A stretch of DNA of 64,000 bases from Roseiarcus sp963726105. Its GTDB lineage: Bacteria > Pseudomonadota > Alphaproteobacteria > Rhizobiales > Beijerinckiaceae. Shown here one piece after another: positions 16,187 to 26,016 of this stretch. Numbering within the stretch: position 1 is the stretch's first letter; each line of letters starts with the position of its first letter. The position numbers were made by a program, and so were the translations under genes. The notes beneath the pieces are model-generated. The model saw nothing but the letters and a program-made list of their open reading frames with translations, made no database searches and had not been told where the DNA came from. The stretch is from positions 372,001 to 436,000 of the forward strand of contig CAVSBJ010000024.1 in NCBI GenBank assembly GCA_963726105.1. The letters are read 5' to 3'.

Positions 16187-17314
16187 TTATTGGGGCATGA
16201 AGCTGACGTTCACGATCGCACCGCCTCGGGTGAGGCAGGTAGCCTTCACCAACTCATCCTCCCAATTGACCGCGAGCGATTTGGTCGCCTTATCGATCAG
16301 CGTCTCGACGAAGGCGTATAGGTTGCGCGCGTAAAGCGCGGAGGCGGAGGCGGAAATCCGCGTGACATTGGAATAGCCGACAACCTTGACGCCGTTGTCG
16401 CTGAACGCCAATTCGCCAAGGCGCGAGAGCTCGCAATTTCCGCCGCGCTCGACGGCAAGATCGACAATGACCGAGCCAGGGCGCATTGACTTGACCATAT
16501 TGACGCTGACGAGCCGTGGCGCCGGGCGTCCGGGGATCAGCGCGGTGGTGACGACGATGTCCTGTTTGGCGATGTGCGAGGCGATGAGGTCGGCCTGCTT
16601 CGCCTTGTAGGCATCCGACATTTCCTTCGCGTAGCCGCCCGATGTTTCGGCCTGCTTGAACTCGTCGTCCTCGACGGCGACGAATTTCGCCCCAAGGGAC
16701 TCGACCTGCTCCTTGGTCGCCGGACGCACGTCGGTCGCCGTGACCACTGCGCCAAGGCGCCGGCCGGTCGCGATCGCCTGCAGGCCGGCCACGCCGACGC
16801 CCATGACGAATAGCTTCGCGGCAGAGACCGTGCCGGCGGGGGTCATCATCATCGGCAAGGCCCTGCCGTATTCGCCCGCGGCGTCGATCACGGCGCGATA
16901 GCCAGCCAAGTTTGCTTGGCTCGACAGGACGTCCATCGACTGGGCGCGGGTTATCCGCGGCAGCAGCTCCATGGCGAAGGCCGACACCCCGGCCTTCGCC
17001 ATGGCCTCGATCGCCTCGCGGTGTTCGTAAGGATCCATCGTCGCGACGACGAGCGCATCCGGCTTGAGGCGCGTAATTTCGCCGCCGTTCGGACGGCGAA
17101 CCTTCAACACCAGATCGGCGCGGAGCGCTTCTTCGCCCGAGACGAGCCTTGCGCCTGCCGATTGATATTCGGCATCCGGAAATCCGGCTTTCGCGCCCGC
17201 GCCGTGTTCGACTAAAACATCCGCCCCAAGCCCCGCAAATTTTTTAACCGTCTCCGGGGTCGCCGCTACGCGCATTTCCGCGGGGTCGGTTTCGGCCGGA
17301 ACTCCGATCAGCAT
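16187..17314 (-). CDS. pntAA: NAD(P) transhydrogenase subunit alpha part 1 (PntAA)
   Basis: 375 residues. The ATG at 17314 (MLIGVPAE) has a GGGGAAAG ribosome site, and upstream codons to 17380 look noncoding. It is the NAD(H)-binding domain I: an alanine-dehydrogenase-like fold with RVAATPETVKKF, MELLPRITRAQSMD, the GVGVAGLQAIATGRRLGAVV dinucleotide loop and DLAVERGGNCE. This soluble subunit pairs with PntB domain III for hydride transfer. It is first gene of the operon. Confidence 0.96.
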   Translation of the reverse strand: MLIGVPAETDPAEMRVAATPETVKKFAGLGADVLVEHGAGAKAGFPDAEYQSAGARLVSGEEALRADLVLKVRRPNGGEITRLKPDALVVATMDPYEHREAIEAMAKAGVSAFAMELLPRITRAQSMDVLSSQANLAGYRAVIDAAGEYGRALPMMMTPAGTVSAAKLFVMGVGVAGLQAIATGRRLGAVVTATDVRPATKEQVESLGAKFVAVEDDEFKQAETSGGYAKEMSDAYKAKQADLIASHIAKQDIVVTTALIPGRPAPRLVSVNMVKSMRPGSVIVDLAVERGGNCELSRLGELAFSDNGVKVVGYSNVTRISASASALYARNLYAFVETLIDKATKSLAVNWEDELVKATCLTRGGAIVNVSFMPQ

Positions 17315-17543
17315 GAGACTTTCCCCCGACACCGTCGACGTGCGGCGCGACGAGCGTTTGCCCGGAGTTTCCCCGCGCAACGGCCGCAGATCGCTTTGTC
17401 GCGACAGACTTAGATCATCGGCCTTCGAGCCGCAACGCGAATGGCAAGGTTGGAAGGCGCCCGACGAGGCGCGACGGAGCTAAGGCTCGCCCGAGAGGAG
17501 TCGCAGACGGGCAGGGCCGGCCCGCATTGATCACGCGGCCGCG

Positions 17544-17912
17544 TCAGGCCCGCGCTACGGCCTCGGCCAAACGATCGTTGGTTTTGTCACGCACCTCCAG
17601 CGTCTCGAATTTGAGGAACTCGGCCTCCGCTTCTTCCTGCGCGGCCTTGGCCTCCTCGATTTGACCCAGAAGCTCGGCTATCGAGCTCTTGAGATTGTCG
17701 CGCCTGACTGACGTCGCGCGGGCGTAGGTCGGATAAGCGAAGTGAGTGGGGTCAGCGATCCCGGCGCGCTTCTCTTCATTGGCGATCTCGCGATCGAGGT
17801 CGCCAATCATGCGAGTGAACTCTGCCAGCATCATCTCGATTTGCCCAACACGTCGGCGCTTCTCCTCAAGTTGAAAGCGCTTCAGACGGATCAGCGTGTC
17901 CCGCGACTTCAT
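17544..17912 (-). CDS. fliJ: FliJ-like flagellar export chaperone
   Basis: 122 residues, almost entirely charged helix/coiled coil (MKSRDTLIRLKRFQLEEKRR at the start, a long Glu/Ala-rich helix at the end). This matches alphaproteobacterial FliJ, which assists the flagellar type III export ATPase. Divergent placement from ctrA is common in Hyphomicrobiales and supports the call, as sequence similarity alone would be weak. The ATG at 17912 follows AAGGAG; longer in-frame starts are unlikely. Confidence 0.75.
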   Translation of the reverse strand: MKSRDTLIRLKRFQLEEKRRRVGQIEMMLAEFTRMIGDLDREIANEEKRAGIADPTHFAYPTYARATSVRRDNLKSSIAELLGQIEEAKAAQEEAEAEFLKFETLEVRDKTNDRLAEAVARA

Positions 17913-18489
17913 TCCGGCAGACTCCTTGGCAACTCCAACGCGAGAGGACATCACGATCCTCTGGTCACGACTACGAGACGGCGGGACGATGCATGACGAA
18001 GGTTTCTGCTTTCTTACGTCACAGGGAGAGCGCTGCCCGGTCGGCTTGGCTGCCGAAGAAGACATTCGCCTCTGGACAAGCGCCGCAAGTAGCCGGCTGT
18101 TTGGACGTTATCGATTCATTTACGCGGGTCGTTAACAATCTGCGAGAGGCGGGTAGCGGAAGGACTCGTTCAATCCTTCATGGCAATTCCACGGCGCCGC
18201 AAGGGCTTTCAGCCAGCCCGTCGAACCGTGAGTCCAAAGAATCCGTTAGATCCGTTTATTGATGTGATGCATTAATTTTTAATCTGCGCAAATACTGTTT
18301 CTTATCAAATTGTTACTAATATCATTCGCCATGGGGTCAGGGGGCTTGCGTAAATGAATCAGGGTTTGTTAACCAATGGCGGTCAGTGTCTAATTCGAAT
18401 CGACCCGAGGTCGCAGCAACGAGACTTGGGCACGAACGCGACGTACATAACCGCGGTCATGAAGCGACGGGCGAGGCGGGGAGCCTAAC
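17913..18489. promoter_or_regulatory. ctrA/fliJ divergent control region with clustered GANTC sites
   Basis: This 577-base noncoding stretch is AT-richer than its surroundings from about 18250. It contains five GANTC motifs (CcrM methylation sites) at 18113, 18230, 18239, 18356 and 18397, and CtrA-half-site-like TTAACs at 18132 and 18369 (the latter TTAACCA). In Caulobacter the ctrA P1 promoter is controlled by GANTC methylation state and by CtrA itself. The same logic is inferred here; no transcription start was identified. Confidence 0.6.
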
Positions 18490-19191
18490 ATGCGGGTACT
18501 TTTGATCGAAGACGATACGGCGACCGCACAAAGCATTGAACTGATGTTGAAGTCGGAAAACTTCAATGTCTATGTCACGGATCTCGGCGAGGAAGGTATC
18601 GATCTCGGCAAGCTTTATGATTACGACATCATTTTGCTCGATCTCAACCTGCCCGACATGTCCGGCTACGAGGTGCTGCGTTCGCTCCGAGTCACCAAGA
18701 TCAAGACGCCTATTCTGATCCTGTCCGGGATGGCCGGCATCGAGGATAAGGTCAAAGGACTTGGCCACGGCGCCGACGACTACCTGACCAAGCCATTCCA
18801 CAAGGACGAACTCGTCGCCCGGATCCACGCCATCGTGCGCCGTTCAAAAGGACACGCGCAGTCGGTCATCATCACCGGCGACCTCACTGTCAACCTCGAT
18901 CAGAAAACGGTCGAAGTCGACGGAGCGCGCGTGCATTTGACCGGCAAAGAGTATCAAATGCTGGAACTGCTCTCGCTGCGCAAAGGCACAACGCTGACCA
19001 AGGAGATGTTTCTCAACCACCTCTATGGCGGCATGGATGAGCCGGAACTCAAGATCATCGACGTTTTCATTTGCAAATTGCGCAAGAAACTGGCGACGGC
19101 GTCGAGCGGGCGAAACTACATTGAGACCGTCTGGGGCCGCGGGTACGTGCTGCGCGAGCCCTCGCCAAACGAAGAGCGCATTCCAGCGTGA
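18490..19191 (+). CDS. ctrA: Cell-cycle response regulator CtrA
   Basis: 233 residues. The receiver domain has acidic residues D8-D9, phospho-acceptor Asp51 (ILLDLNLPDM) and Lys in LTKPFHKDE. The OmpR-type winged helix follows (LTGKEYQMLELLSLRKG, IIDVFICKLRKKL, ETVWGRGYVL). The near-invariant sequence across alphaproteobacteria makes the identification firm. CtrA is the master regulator coupling replication, division and motility, activated by the CckA-ChpT phosphorelay. The terminal Ala may act in ClpXP turnover. Confidence 0.98.
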   Translation: MRVLLIEDDTATAQSIELMLKSENFNVYVTDLGEEGIDLGKLYDYDIILLDLNLPDMSGYEVLRSLRVTKIKTPILILSGMAGIEDKVKGLGHGADDYLTKPFHKDELVARIHAIVRRSKGHAQSVIITGDLTVNLDQKTVEVDGARVHLTGKEYQMLELLSLRKGTTLTKEMFLNHLYGGMDEPELKIIDVFICKLRKKLATASSGRNYIETVWGRGYVLREPSPNEERIPA

Positions 19192-19332
19192 GGCGTCCGG
19201 CTCGCCTCGCGGTCTGATTAAGGGGTCGTCGCGACGCGGCGATCGAGAGCCGTCCTGGAGGCGCTTATTCCTCCATCGCCACGCCCCGATACGCTCAAGT
19301 GTCCGGCGTTTGCACCGCAATCCCTCCCAAAG

Positions 19333-20751
19333 CTATCTAGGCAAGACCGTCGAGCCCATTAGCGCCTCGTCGATCGCCGCCGCGCATTGTCGGCCTTCCC
19401 GGATGGCCCACACGACGAGCGACTGGCCGCGGCGCATGTCGCCGCAAGCAAAAACCTTGGATTTTGACGAGGCGTATTTCTTCATATCCGCGAGCACGTT
19501 GCCGCGTAGATCGAGAGACAACCCAAGTTCGGCAAGAAGGCCGTCCTTGACCGGCGAGACGAAGCCCATTGCGAGCAGAACGAGATCGGCCGGCAAAGTA
19601 AACTCGGTGCCCTCGATGGGCTTCATCTTCTCGTTGATGCGCACGCATCGAAGACCGGTGACGGCGCCGTTATCGCCCTCGAAGGCGACCGTATTCACCG
19701 CAAAGTCGCGCTCGGCGCCTTCTTCGTGGCTCGAGGAGGTGCGAAGCTTCAACGGCCAGTTTGGCCAAGTCAGCATCTTATCTTCTTGCTTCGGGGGCAT
19801 CGGCATGATCTCGAGCTGAGTCACCTTTAGAGCGCCCTGGCGGATCGAGGTTCCGATGCAGTCCGAGCCGGTGTCGCCGCCGCCGATGACCACGACCCGC
19901 TTGCCAGCGGCGACGATCGACGCGTTCGTGCCGATCGGCTCGTTCGAGACGCGACGGTTCTGCTGCGGCAGGAACTCCATGGCGAAATGAACACCCTCGA
20001 GGTCGCGGCCGGGAACGGGCAGATCGCGGGAAGACTCGGATCCGCCCGCAAGCGCAATCGCGTCGTACTCTTCGACAAGGCTGTGCCCCGTCATCGTCAC
20101 GCCGACGTGGGCGTTGTAGTGGAAAGTGACGCCTTCGGCCTCCATCTGCTTGATCCGCCGGTCGACGTGGCGCTTCTCAAGCTTGAAGTCGGGGATTCCG
20201 TAGCGCAACAGGCCGCCGGCTTTGGCGTTCTTCTCATAGACATGGACGTCGTGGCCAGCACGTGCGAGCTGCTGGGCGCAGGCGAGACCCGCGGGACCGG
20301 AACCCACAACCGCAACCTTCTTCTCTGTCCTTCGGGCCGCAGGCTCCGGTTTGATCCAGCCTTCAGAATATGCGCGGTCGATGATCGCGCATTCGATGGT
20401 CTTGATCGTGACCGGCGAGTCCTGGATGTTCAGGGTGCAGGACGCTTCGCATGGCGCCGGACATACACGCCCGGTGACTTCAGGGAAGTTGTTGGTCGAA
20501 AGCAGATTGCGCGTGGCTTCGGCCCAGTCGCCGCGGTAGGCGAGGTCGTTCCAGTCAGGGATCTGGTTGTTGACCGGACAGCCGATGTGACAATAGGGGA
20601 TACCGCAATTCATGCAGCGCGATGCCTGATTACGCGTCGCCTCCTCGCTCAGCGGCAGCATAAACTCGCGATAGTGGCGGATTCGGTCGGAGGCCGGCGC
20701 ATAGCGCCGGTCCGCGCGATCGATCTCCAAAAATCCCGTGACCTTGCCCAT
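19333..20751 (-). CDS. gltD: Glutamate synthase (NADPH) small subunit
   Basis: 472 residues. N-terminal cysteine clusters (CMNCGIPYCHIGCP, CPAPCEASC) bind 4Fe-4S centres. The FAD-binding VAVVGSGPAGLACAQQL at about 145 and the NADPH-binding VVVIGGGDTGSDCIG at about 285 follow. It supplies electrons from NADPH to GltB for glutamine-dependent glutamate formation from 2-oxoglutarate. It lies 192 bases downstream of gltB on the same strand. Confidence 0.97.
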   Translation of the reverse strand: MGKVTGFLEIDRADRRYAPASDRIRHYREFMLPLSEEATRNQASRCMNCGIPYCHIGCPVNNQIPDWNDLAYRGDWAEATRNLLSTNNFPEVTGRVCPAPCEASCTLNIQDSPVTIKTIECAIIDRAYSEGWIKPEPAARRTEKKVAVVGSGPAGLACAQQLARAGHDVHVYEKNAKAGGLLRYGIPDFKLEKRHVDRRIKQMEAEGVTFHYNAHVGVTMTGHSLVEEYDAIALAGGSESSRDLPVPGRDLEGVHFAMEFLPQQNRRVSNEPIGTNASIVAAGKRVVVIGGGDTGSDCIGTSIRQGALKVTQLEIMPMPPKQEDKMLTWPNWPLKLRTSSSHEEGAERDFAVNTVAFEGDNGAVTGLRCVRINEKMKPIEGTEFTLPADLVLLAMGFVSPVKDGLLAELGLSLDLRGNVLADMKKYASSKSKVFACGDMRRGQSLVVWAIREGRQCAAAIDEALMGSTVLPR

Positions 20752-20943
20752 TTTTGTACCCTAGAGCGCTGTCGCAGCTCCCGATATCGCGCGCGGAGCG
20801 CGGTCCGCTTCAATAACGCGCAAACCTTATCTTGCAAGAACTTTGCCGATTCGATCTTAGGTGGCTGTCACGGCCGACGCTCGGCCACAATTGACCGGCG
20901 GCGAGTTCGAACTTCGATCGGCGAAGCTCACCGCCGGGATGGT

Positions 20944-23900
20944 TCACTCTCCAGCGACAAGCATCGGCGGCCCGCTTTGCGCTGCGAGCTCAGCCAGCGC
21001 GCGCCGATATTCAACCGGCATCACCTTGCGGAATTTTGGCAAATAGGCCTCCCAGTCCTCAAGAATGCTCCGTGCCCGGGTCGAGCCGGTGTAGCGCGCG
21101 TGGTTGACGATCAGCTGATGCAAGCGCTCGGCGTCGAATCGGCTCATGTCGCGCATCACGTCGACTCTGCCGTGGTGCTCGAGATCGCCGCCGGAATGCA
21201 GATGGCGCTGCATGACCTCTTCCTCCGCAGCGACCGGATTGAGCTCCACCATCGCCAAATTGCAGCGCTCGGCGAACGTGCCGCCCTCGTCGAGGACGTA
21301 GGCGATGCCGCCTGACATGCCCGCAGCGAAGTTGCGCCCCGTCTCACCGATGACCACCACGACGCCGCCGGTCATATATTCGCAGCCATGGTCGCCCGTG
21401 CCCTCGACGACCGCGATCGCGCCGGAATTGCGCACCCCGAAGCGCTCACCCGCCACGCCGCGGAAATAGCATTCCCCAGCGGTCGCGCCATAAAGAACGG
21501 TGTTGCCGACGATTATCGAGGTTTCCGGCGTGAGCTTTTTGGCCTCCTGCGGCGGGTAGACGACGATGCGTCCGCCCGACAAGCCCTTGCCGACGTAGTC
21601 GTTCGCCTCTCCCTCCAGCTCGAGCGTCACGCCTTTGGCGAGGAAGGCTCCGAAGCTTTGCCCAGCGGTGCCTCTGAATTTGACGTGGATGGCTTCATCA
21701 CGGAGTCCGGCATGCCCGTGCCGCCTGGCGATGACGCCCGACAACATGGCTCCGGTCGACCGATCGACGTTGCGGATGGAAAGGTCGAGGCGCACATGCT
21801 TGCCGCGTTCGATGGCGTCTTTCGTCTCGGCGATGAGACGCCGGTCGAGCACATTCTCGAGCCCATGATCCTGAGCGACGCTCCGGTAAATGGTGTCTTC
21901 CGGCCAGGGAGCTGGCTTGAAGAACAGGTTCGAGAAGTCGAGTCCCTGCGACTTGGCATGCTCGCTCAGCTTCTTCTGGTCCAGCATTTGCCGTTGGCCG
22001 ACCATCTCATCGAACGTGCGGTAGCCAAGTTCGGCCATCAGCGAGCGCACCTCCTCGGCGACGAAGAAGAAATAATTGATGACGTGCTCCGGCTTGCCGG
22101 CAAAGCGCTTGCGCAGAACCGGATCCTGCGTCGCGACGCCGACGGGGCAAGTGTTCAGATGGCATTTGCGCATCATGATGCAGCCGGCGGCGATCAGCGG
22201 CGCGGTGGCGAAACCGAACTCGTCTGCGCCCAGAAGCGCGCCGATCACCACGTCGCGGCCGGTGCGCACGCCGCCGTCGACTTGAACGGCGATGCGGGAT
22301 CTGAGGCCATTCATCACCAGCGTTTGATGTGTCTCTGCAAGGCCAATCTCCCATGGGCTGCCGGCATGTTTGATCGAGGTCAGCGGAGAGGCGCCGGTGC
22401 CGCCCTCGAAGCCGGAGATGGTGACGTGATCGGCCCTGCACTTCGCGACGCCTGCAGCGACCGTGCCGACGCCGACCTCCGACACCAGTTTTACCGAAAC
22501 AAGGGCCTCCGGATTGACGTTCTTCAGGTCGTAGACGAGCTGCTTCAAGTCTTCGATCGAATAGATGTCGTGGTGCGGAGGCGGCGAGATGAGGCCTACG
22601 CCCTGTGTGGAGTGGCGCACCTTGGCGATCACCGCGTCGACCTTATGGCCGGGCAATTGTCCGCCCTCTCCAGGCTTTGCGCCTTGCGCCATCTTGATCT
22701 GCATCATGTCAGAGTTGACGAGGTATTCCGCCGTCACCCCAAAGCGGCCTGAAGCGACTTGCTTGATGGCGCTGCGCATCGAATCGCCGTTGGCCATCCG
22801 CTTGTAGCGATCGGACTCTTCACCGCCTTCGCCGGTGTTTGACTTGCCGCCGATCCGGTTCATTGCGATGGCGAGCGTGGTGTGCGCCTCGCGTGAAATC
22901 GAACCATACGACATCGCCCCGGTCGAAAAGCGCTTGACGATCGAAACGGCGGCCTCGACTTCCTCGATCGGCACAGACGTTCGTGCGTCTTCCTCCGCCG
23001 TCTTGATTCGGAAGAGGCCGCGAATCGTCAACAATTGCGCGCTCTGCTCGTTGAGCAGTTTGGCAAAGGCATCGTAGCGTTCGCGGGCATTGCCGCGAAC
23101 GGCATGCTGCAGCAGAGAGACCGTCTCTGGCGTCCAACTATGGGTCTCGCCGCGCACCCGATAAGCGTATTCGCCACCGACTTCGAGCGCCGTGCTCAGG
23201 ACCGGAGAAATGCCGAATGCATCCGCATGGCGGCGCTCAGTCTCCTGCGCGATCTCAGCCAAGCCGGCGCCCTCGATCGAGGTCGCGGTGCCGAAGAAGA
23301 ATTCGTCGATGAACGCACGCGAGAGGCCGACGGCGTCGACAATCTGCGCGCCGCAATAAGACTGGTAGGTGGAGATACCCATCTTCGACATGACCTTTAG
23401 AAGACCCTTGTCGACCGACTTGATGAAGCGCTTGACTGCCTCATAGCCGCTGATCGGCTCCGGCAAATCCTTCGCCATCGCCGTCAGGGTCTCGAACGCG
23501 AGATAGGGATTGATCGCTTCGGCGCCGTAGCCCGCGAGACAAGCGAAGTGATGGATTTCGCGCGCCTCGCCCGTTTCGACGACGAGGCCGACGGAGGTTC
23601 GAAGTCCCTTGCGAATAAGATGATGATGAACGGCCGCGGTCGCCAGAAGGGCCGGAATCGGGATTCGATCCGGACCGATCATGCGATCGGAGAGGATTAT
23701 GATGTTGTAGCGGCCGTGCACGGCCGATTCTGCGCGTTCGCAAAGCCGCGTGAGCGCCTCGCGCATGCCTGCTGCGCCCTTTTTCACCGGGTAAGTGATA
23801 TCGAGGGTTCTGGTGTCGAACGAATCCTCCAGATGGCCAATACTGCGGATCTTCTCCAGGTCCTCATTAGTCAGGATCGGCTGCCGCACTTCGAGGCGCT

Positions 23901-25653
23901 TGCGTCTGGCCGCCCCGTCAAGATCGAACAGGTTGGGCCGCGGCCCGATGAAGGAGACGAGGCTCATGACCAGCTCCTCGCGGATCGGATCGATCGGCGG
24001 GTTTGTCACCTGAGCGAAGTTCTGCTTGAAATAGGTGTAAAGCAGCTTCGACTTCGACGACAGCGCCGAGATCGGCGTGTCCGTGCCCATCGAGCCGACG
24101 GCTTCCTGGCCGGTCGTCGCCATCGGGGCGAGCAGGATCGTCAGGTCTTCCTGGGTGTAACCGAAGGCCTGTTGGCGATCGAGCAACGGCACGTCAGTGC
24201 GCAACGTGCGCGGCTCCACGGGGTTGAGGTCCTCGAGAACGATCTGGCCTTCGCGAAGCCAAGCGCTGTACGGCTGGGCGCGGGACAGCGTCTGCTTGAT
24301 TTCCGCATCCGAGACGATGCGGTGCTGCTTGAGATCCACGAGCAGCATCTTTCCCGGCTGCAGGCGCCACTTGGCGATGATGCTTTCCTCAGGCACCGGC
24401 AGCACCCCCATTTCCGACGCCAGAACGACAAGGTCGCCGTCGGTGACGAAATAGCGCGCGGGCCTGAGCCCATTGCGATCAAGCGTCGCGCCGATCTGGC
24501 GACCGTCCGTAAACGCCATCGCCGCCGGACCGTCCCATGGCTCCATCAGCGCGGCATGATATTCGTAGAAAGCCCGTCGCTCCTCGTCCATCAGCGGATT
24601 TCCGGCCCAGGCCTCCGGAATGAGCGTCATCATCGCGTGGCTGAGCGAATAACCACCCTGAACGAGGAACTCGAGCGCATTGTCGAAGCAGGCGGTGTCC
24701 GACTGGCCTTCGTAAGAAATCGGCCACAGCTTCGAGATGTCGGCGCCGAACAGTTCCGAGTTGACGCTCGCCTGACGCGCGGCCATCCAATTGACGTTGC
24801 CCCGCAACGTGTTGATTTCGCCGTTGTGCGCGACCGTCCGATATGGGTGCGCAAGACGCCAGGACGGAAACGTGTTGGTCGCAAACCGCTGGTGAACCAG
24901 CGCCAAAGCGGTCTCGTAACGCGAGTCCAAGAGGTCACGGTAATACGGCGCAAGCTGCCGCACCAGCACCATGCCCTTGTAGACAATGGTGCGCGCGGAC
25001 ATCGAGACCGGGTAATATTCGAGGATCTCCGGCGTCCCGATCGCGACCACGCAGTTGGAGACGACCTTGCGCACGACAAAGAGCCGACGTTCAAAATCGT
25101 CTTCACTGGCGAGTCCGGCTGGGCGTCCGACGAAAATCTGCTGCATCACCGGCTCGACTGCCTTGACGCGTTCGCCGAGCGCGGAATTATCAACCGGCAC
25201 ATCGCGCCAGCCGAGTACGGTCAGGCCTTCCGCCGCCACGACCTCCTCCACGATCTCGCGAACCTGCTGGCGCGGAGCCGACTGGCGCGGCATGAAAAAC
25301 TGGCCGATCGCATAATGGCCCTGCGCCGGGAGGTCGAAGCCCAGCTTGGCGCATTCCGGCGCGAAAAAGGCATGTGGGATTTGTGTCAGCACTCCGCAGC
25401 CGTCGCCGAGCGACGGATCCGCGCCGACCGCGCCGCGGTGGTCGAGGTTGATCAGAATCTGCAGACCCTTTTCAAGGATATCGTGCGACTTGCGGTTCTT
25501 CATGTCGGCCACGAAGCCGACGCCGCAGGAGTCATGCTCTTTGGAGGGATCGTACAGCGCTCGCGCCGGCGGCGTCAGCGGGTCTCGGCCCGGGTTGGCC
25601 TTTGCGCAGCCGCCGCGCGTCTGGTCGAACGTCGCTGGAATTCTGGCGTTCAT
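20944..25653 (-). CDS. gltB: Glutamate synthase (NADPH) large subunit
   Basis: 1569 residues, full length. It starts with a propeptide of about 40 residues preceding the class II amidotransferase nucleophile Cys in KEHDSCGVGFVADM. A central domain, the FMN-binding synthase domain (GEGGEESDRYKRMANGDSMR, GFEGGTGASPL), a 3Fe-4S motif (CIMMRKCHLNTCPVGVATQD) and the C-terminal GltB beta-helix (GGRIVVYPP, MTGGVVVVIG) follow. Main ammonia-assimilation enzyme with glutamine synthetase. The large antisense frames across it are codon-bias shadows. Confidence 0.98.
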   Translation of the reverse strand: MNARIPATFDQTRGGCAKANPGRDPLTPPARALYDPSKEHDSCGVGFVADMKNRKSHDILEKGLQILINLDHRGAVGADPSLGDGCGVLTQIPHAFFAPECAKLGFDLPAQGHYAIGQFFMPRQSAPRQQVREIVEEVVAAEGLTVLGWRDVPVDNSALGERVKAVEPVMQQIFVGRPAGLASEDDFERRLFVVRKVVSNCVVAIGTPEILEYYPVSMSARTIVYKGMVLVRQLAPYYRDLLDSRYETALALVHQRFATNTFPSWRLAHPYRTVAHNGEINTLRGNVNWMAARQASVNSELFGADISKLWPISYEGQSDTACFDNALEFLVQGGYSLSHAMMTLIPEAWAGNPLMDEERRAFYEYHAALMEPWDGPAAMAFTDGRQIGATLDRNGLRPARYFVTDGDLVVLASEMGVLPVPEESIIAKWRLQPGKMLLVDLKQHRIVSDAEIKQTLSRAQPYSAWLREGQIVLEDLNPVEPRTLRTDVPLLDRQQAFGYTQEDLTILLAPMATTGQEAVGSMGTDTPISALSSKSKLLYTYFKQNFAQVTNPPIDPIREELVMSLVSFIGPRPNLFDLDGAARRKRLEVRQPILTNEDLEKIRSIGHLEDSFDTRTLDITYPVKKGAAGMREALTRLCERAESAVHGRYNIIILSDRMIGPDRIPIPALLATAAVHHHLIRKGLRTSVGLVVETGEAREIHHFACLAGYGAEAINPYLAFETLTAMAKDLPEPISGYEAVKRFIKSVDKGLLKVMSKMGISTYQSYCGAQIVDAVGLSRAFIDEFFFGTATSIEGAGLAEIAQETERRHADAFGISPVLSTALEVGGEYAYRVRGETHSWTPETVSLLQHAVRGNARERYDAFAKLLNEQSAQLLTIRGLFRIKTAEEDARTSVPIEEVEAAVSIVKRFSTGAMSYGSISREAHTTLAIAMNRIGGKSNTGEGGEESDRYKRMANGDSMRSAIKQVASGRFGVTAEYLVNSDMMQIKMAQGAKPGEGGQLPGHKVDAVIAKVRHSTQGVGLISPPPHHDIYSIEDLKQLVYDLKNVNPEALVSVKLVSEVGVGTVAAGVAKCRADHVTISGFEGGTGASPLTSIKHAGSPWEIGLAETHQTLVMNGLRSRIAVQVDGGVRTGRDVVIGALLGADEFGFATAPLIAAGCIMMRKCHLNTCPVGVATQDPVLRKRFAGKPEHVINYFFFVAEEVRSLMAELGYRTFDEMVGQRQMLDQKKLSEHAKSQGLDFSNLFFKPAPWPEDTIYRSVAQDHGLENVLDRRLIAETKDAIERGKHVRLDLSIRNVDRSTGAMLSGVIARRHGHAGLRDEAIHVKFRGTAGQSFGAFLAKGVTLELEGEANDYVGKGLSGGRIVVYPPQEAKKLTPETSIIVGNTVLYGATAGECYFRGVAGERFGVRNSGAIAVVEGTGDHGCEYMTGGVVVVIGETGRNFAAGMSGGIAYVLDEGGTFAERCNLAMVELNPVAAEEEVMQRHLHSGGDLEHHGRVDVMRDMSRFDAERLHQLIVNHARYTGSTRARSILEDWEAYLPKFRKVMPVEYRRALAELAAQSGPPMLVAGE

Positions 25654-26016
25654 CTTTCCGCTCCCGGGGCGGTCGCGTACTTTGTGCGACCGTTATTGCA
25701 AATTTTCAGGCGTTTGGTGGACAAAGGCGGCTGCTAACGCGCAGCTCGGGGCGTCACGCGTCGGATTTTTTTCGATCCGTCTTTGTCGTTCGATCCGACA
25801 ACGCTTGAGCCCTGCTCTTCTGTCGGCGCCGAAGCCTCGGCCTCACCGCACAAAAATGGTCAGCACAACTGTCCTATTTTCCGACCATGGCAGAAATGGA
25901 TCGCGTACACAAGCGGCTCGACAAAATTTTTTTGCCGCTTCACCCCAATGCGACAGCGAATTGCCAGGGCCGCGAAACCTGACGCAGATTGTCCCTCCAA
26001 ATCAACCGGAGCGAGC
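25654..26016. other. Divergent intergenic region between gltB and ltaE
   Basis: 363 bases between two divergent genes must contain both promoters. It is AT-rich around 25690-25710 and 25920-25935, but I could not assign convincing -35/-10 pairs or a sigma-54 site. No RNA gene or repeat was seen. Confidence 0.4.

Noticed and set aside
23548..25737. 729-codon plus-strand open frame
   Set aside because: Lies fully antisense to gltB, whose translation matches glutamate synthase throughout; composition is Arg/Ala-rich without motifs.
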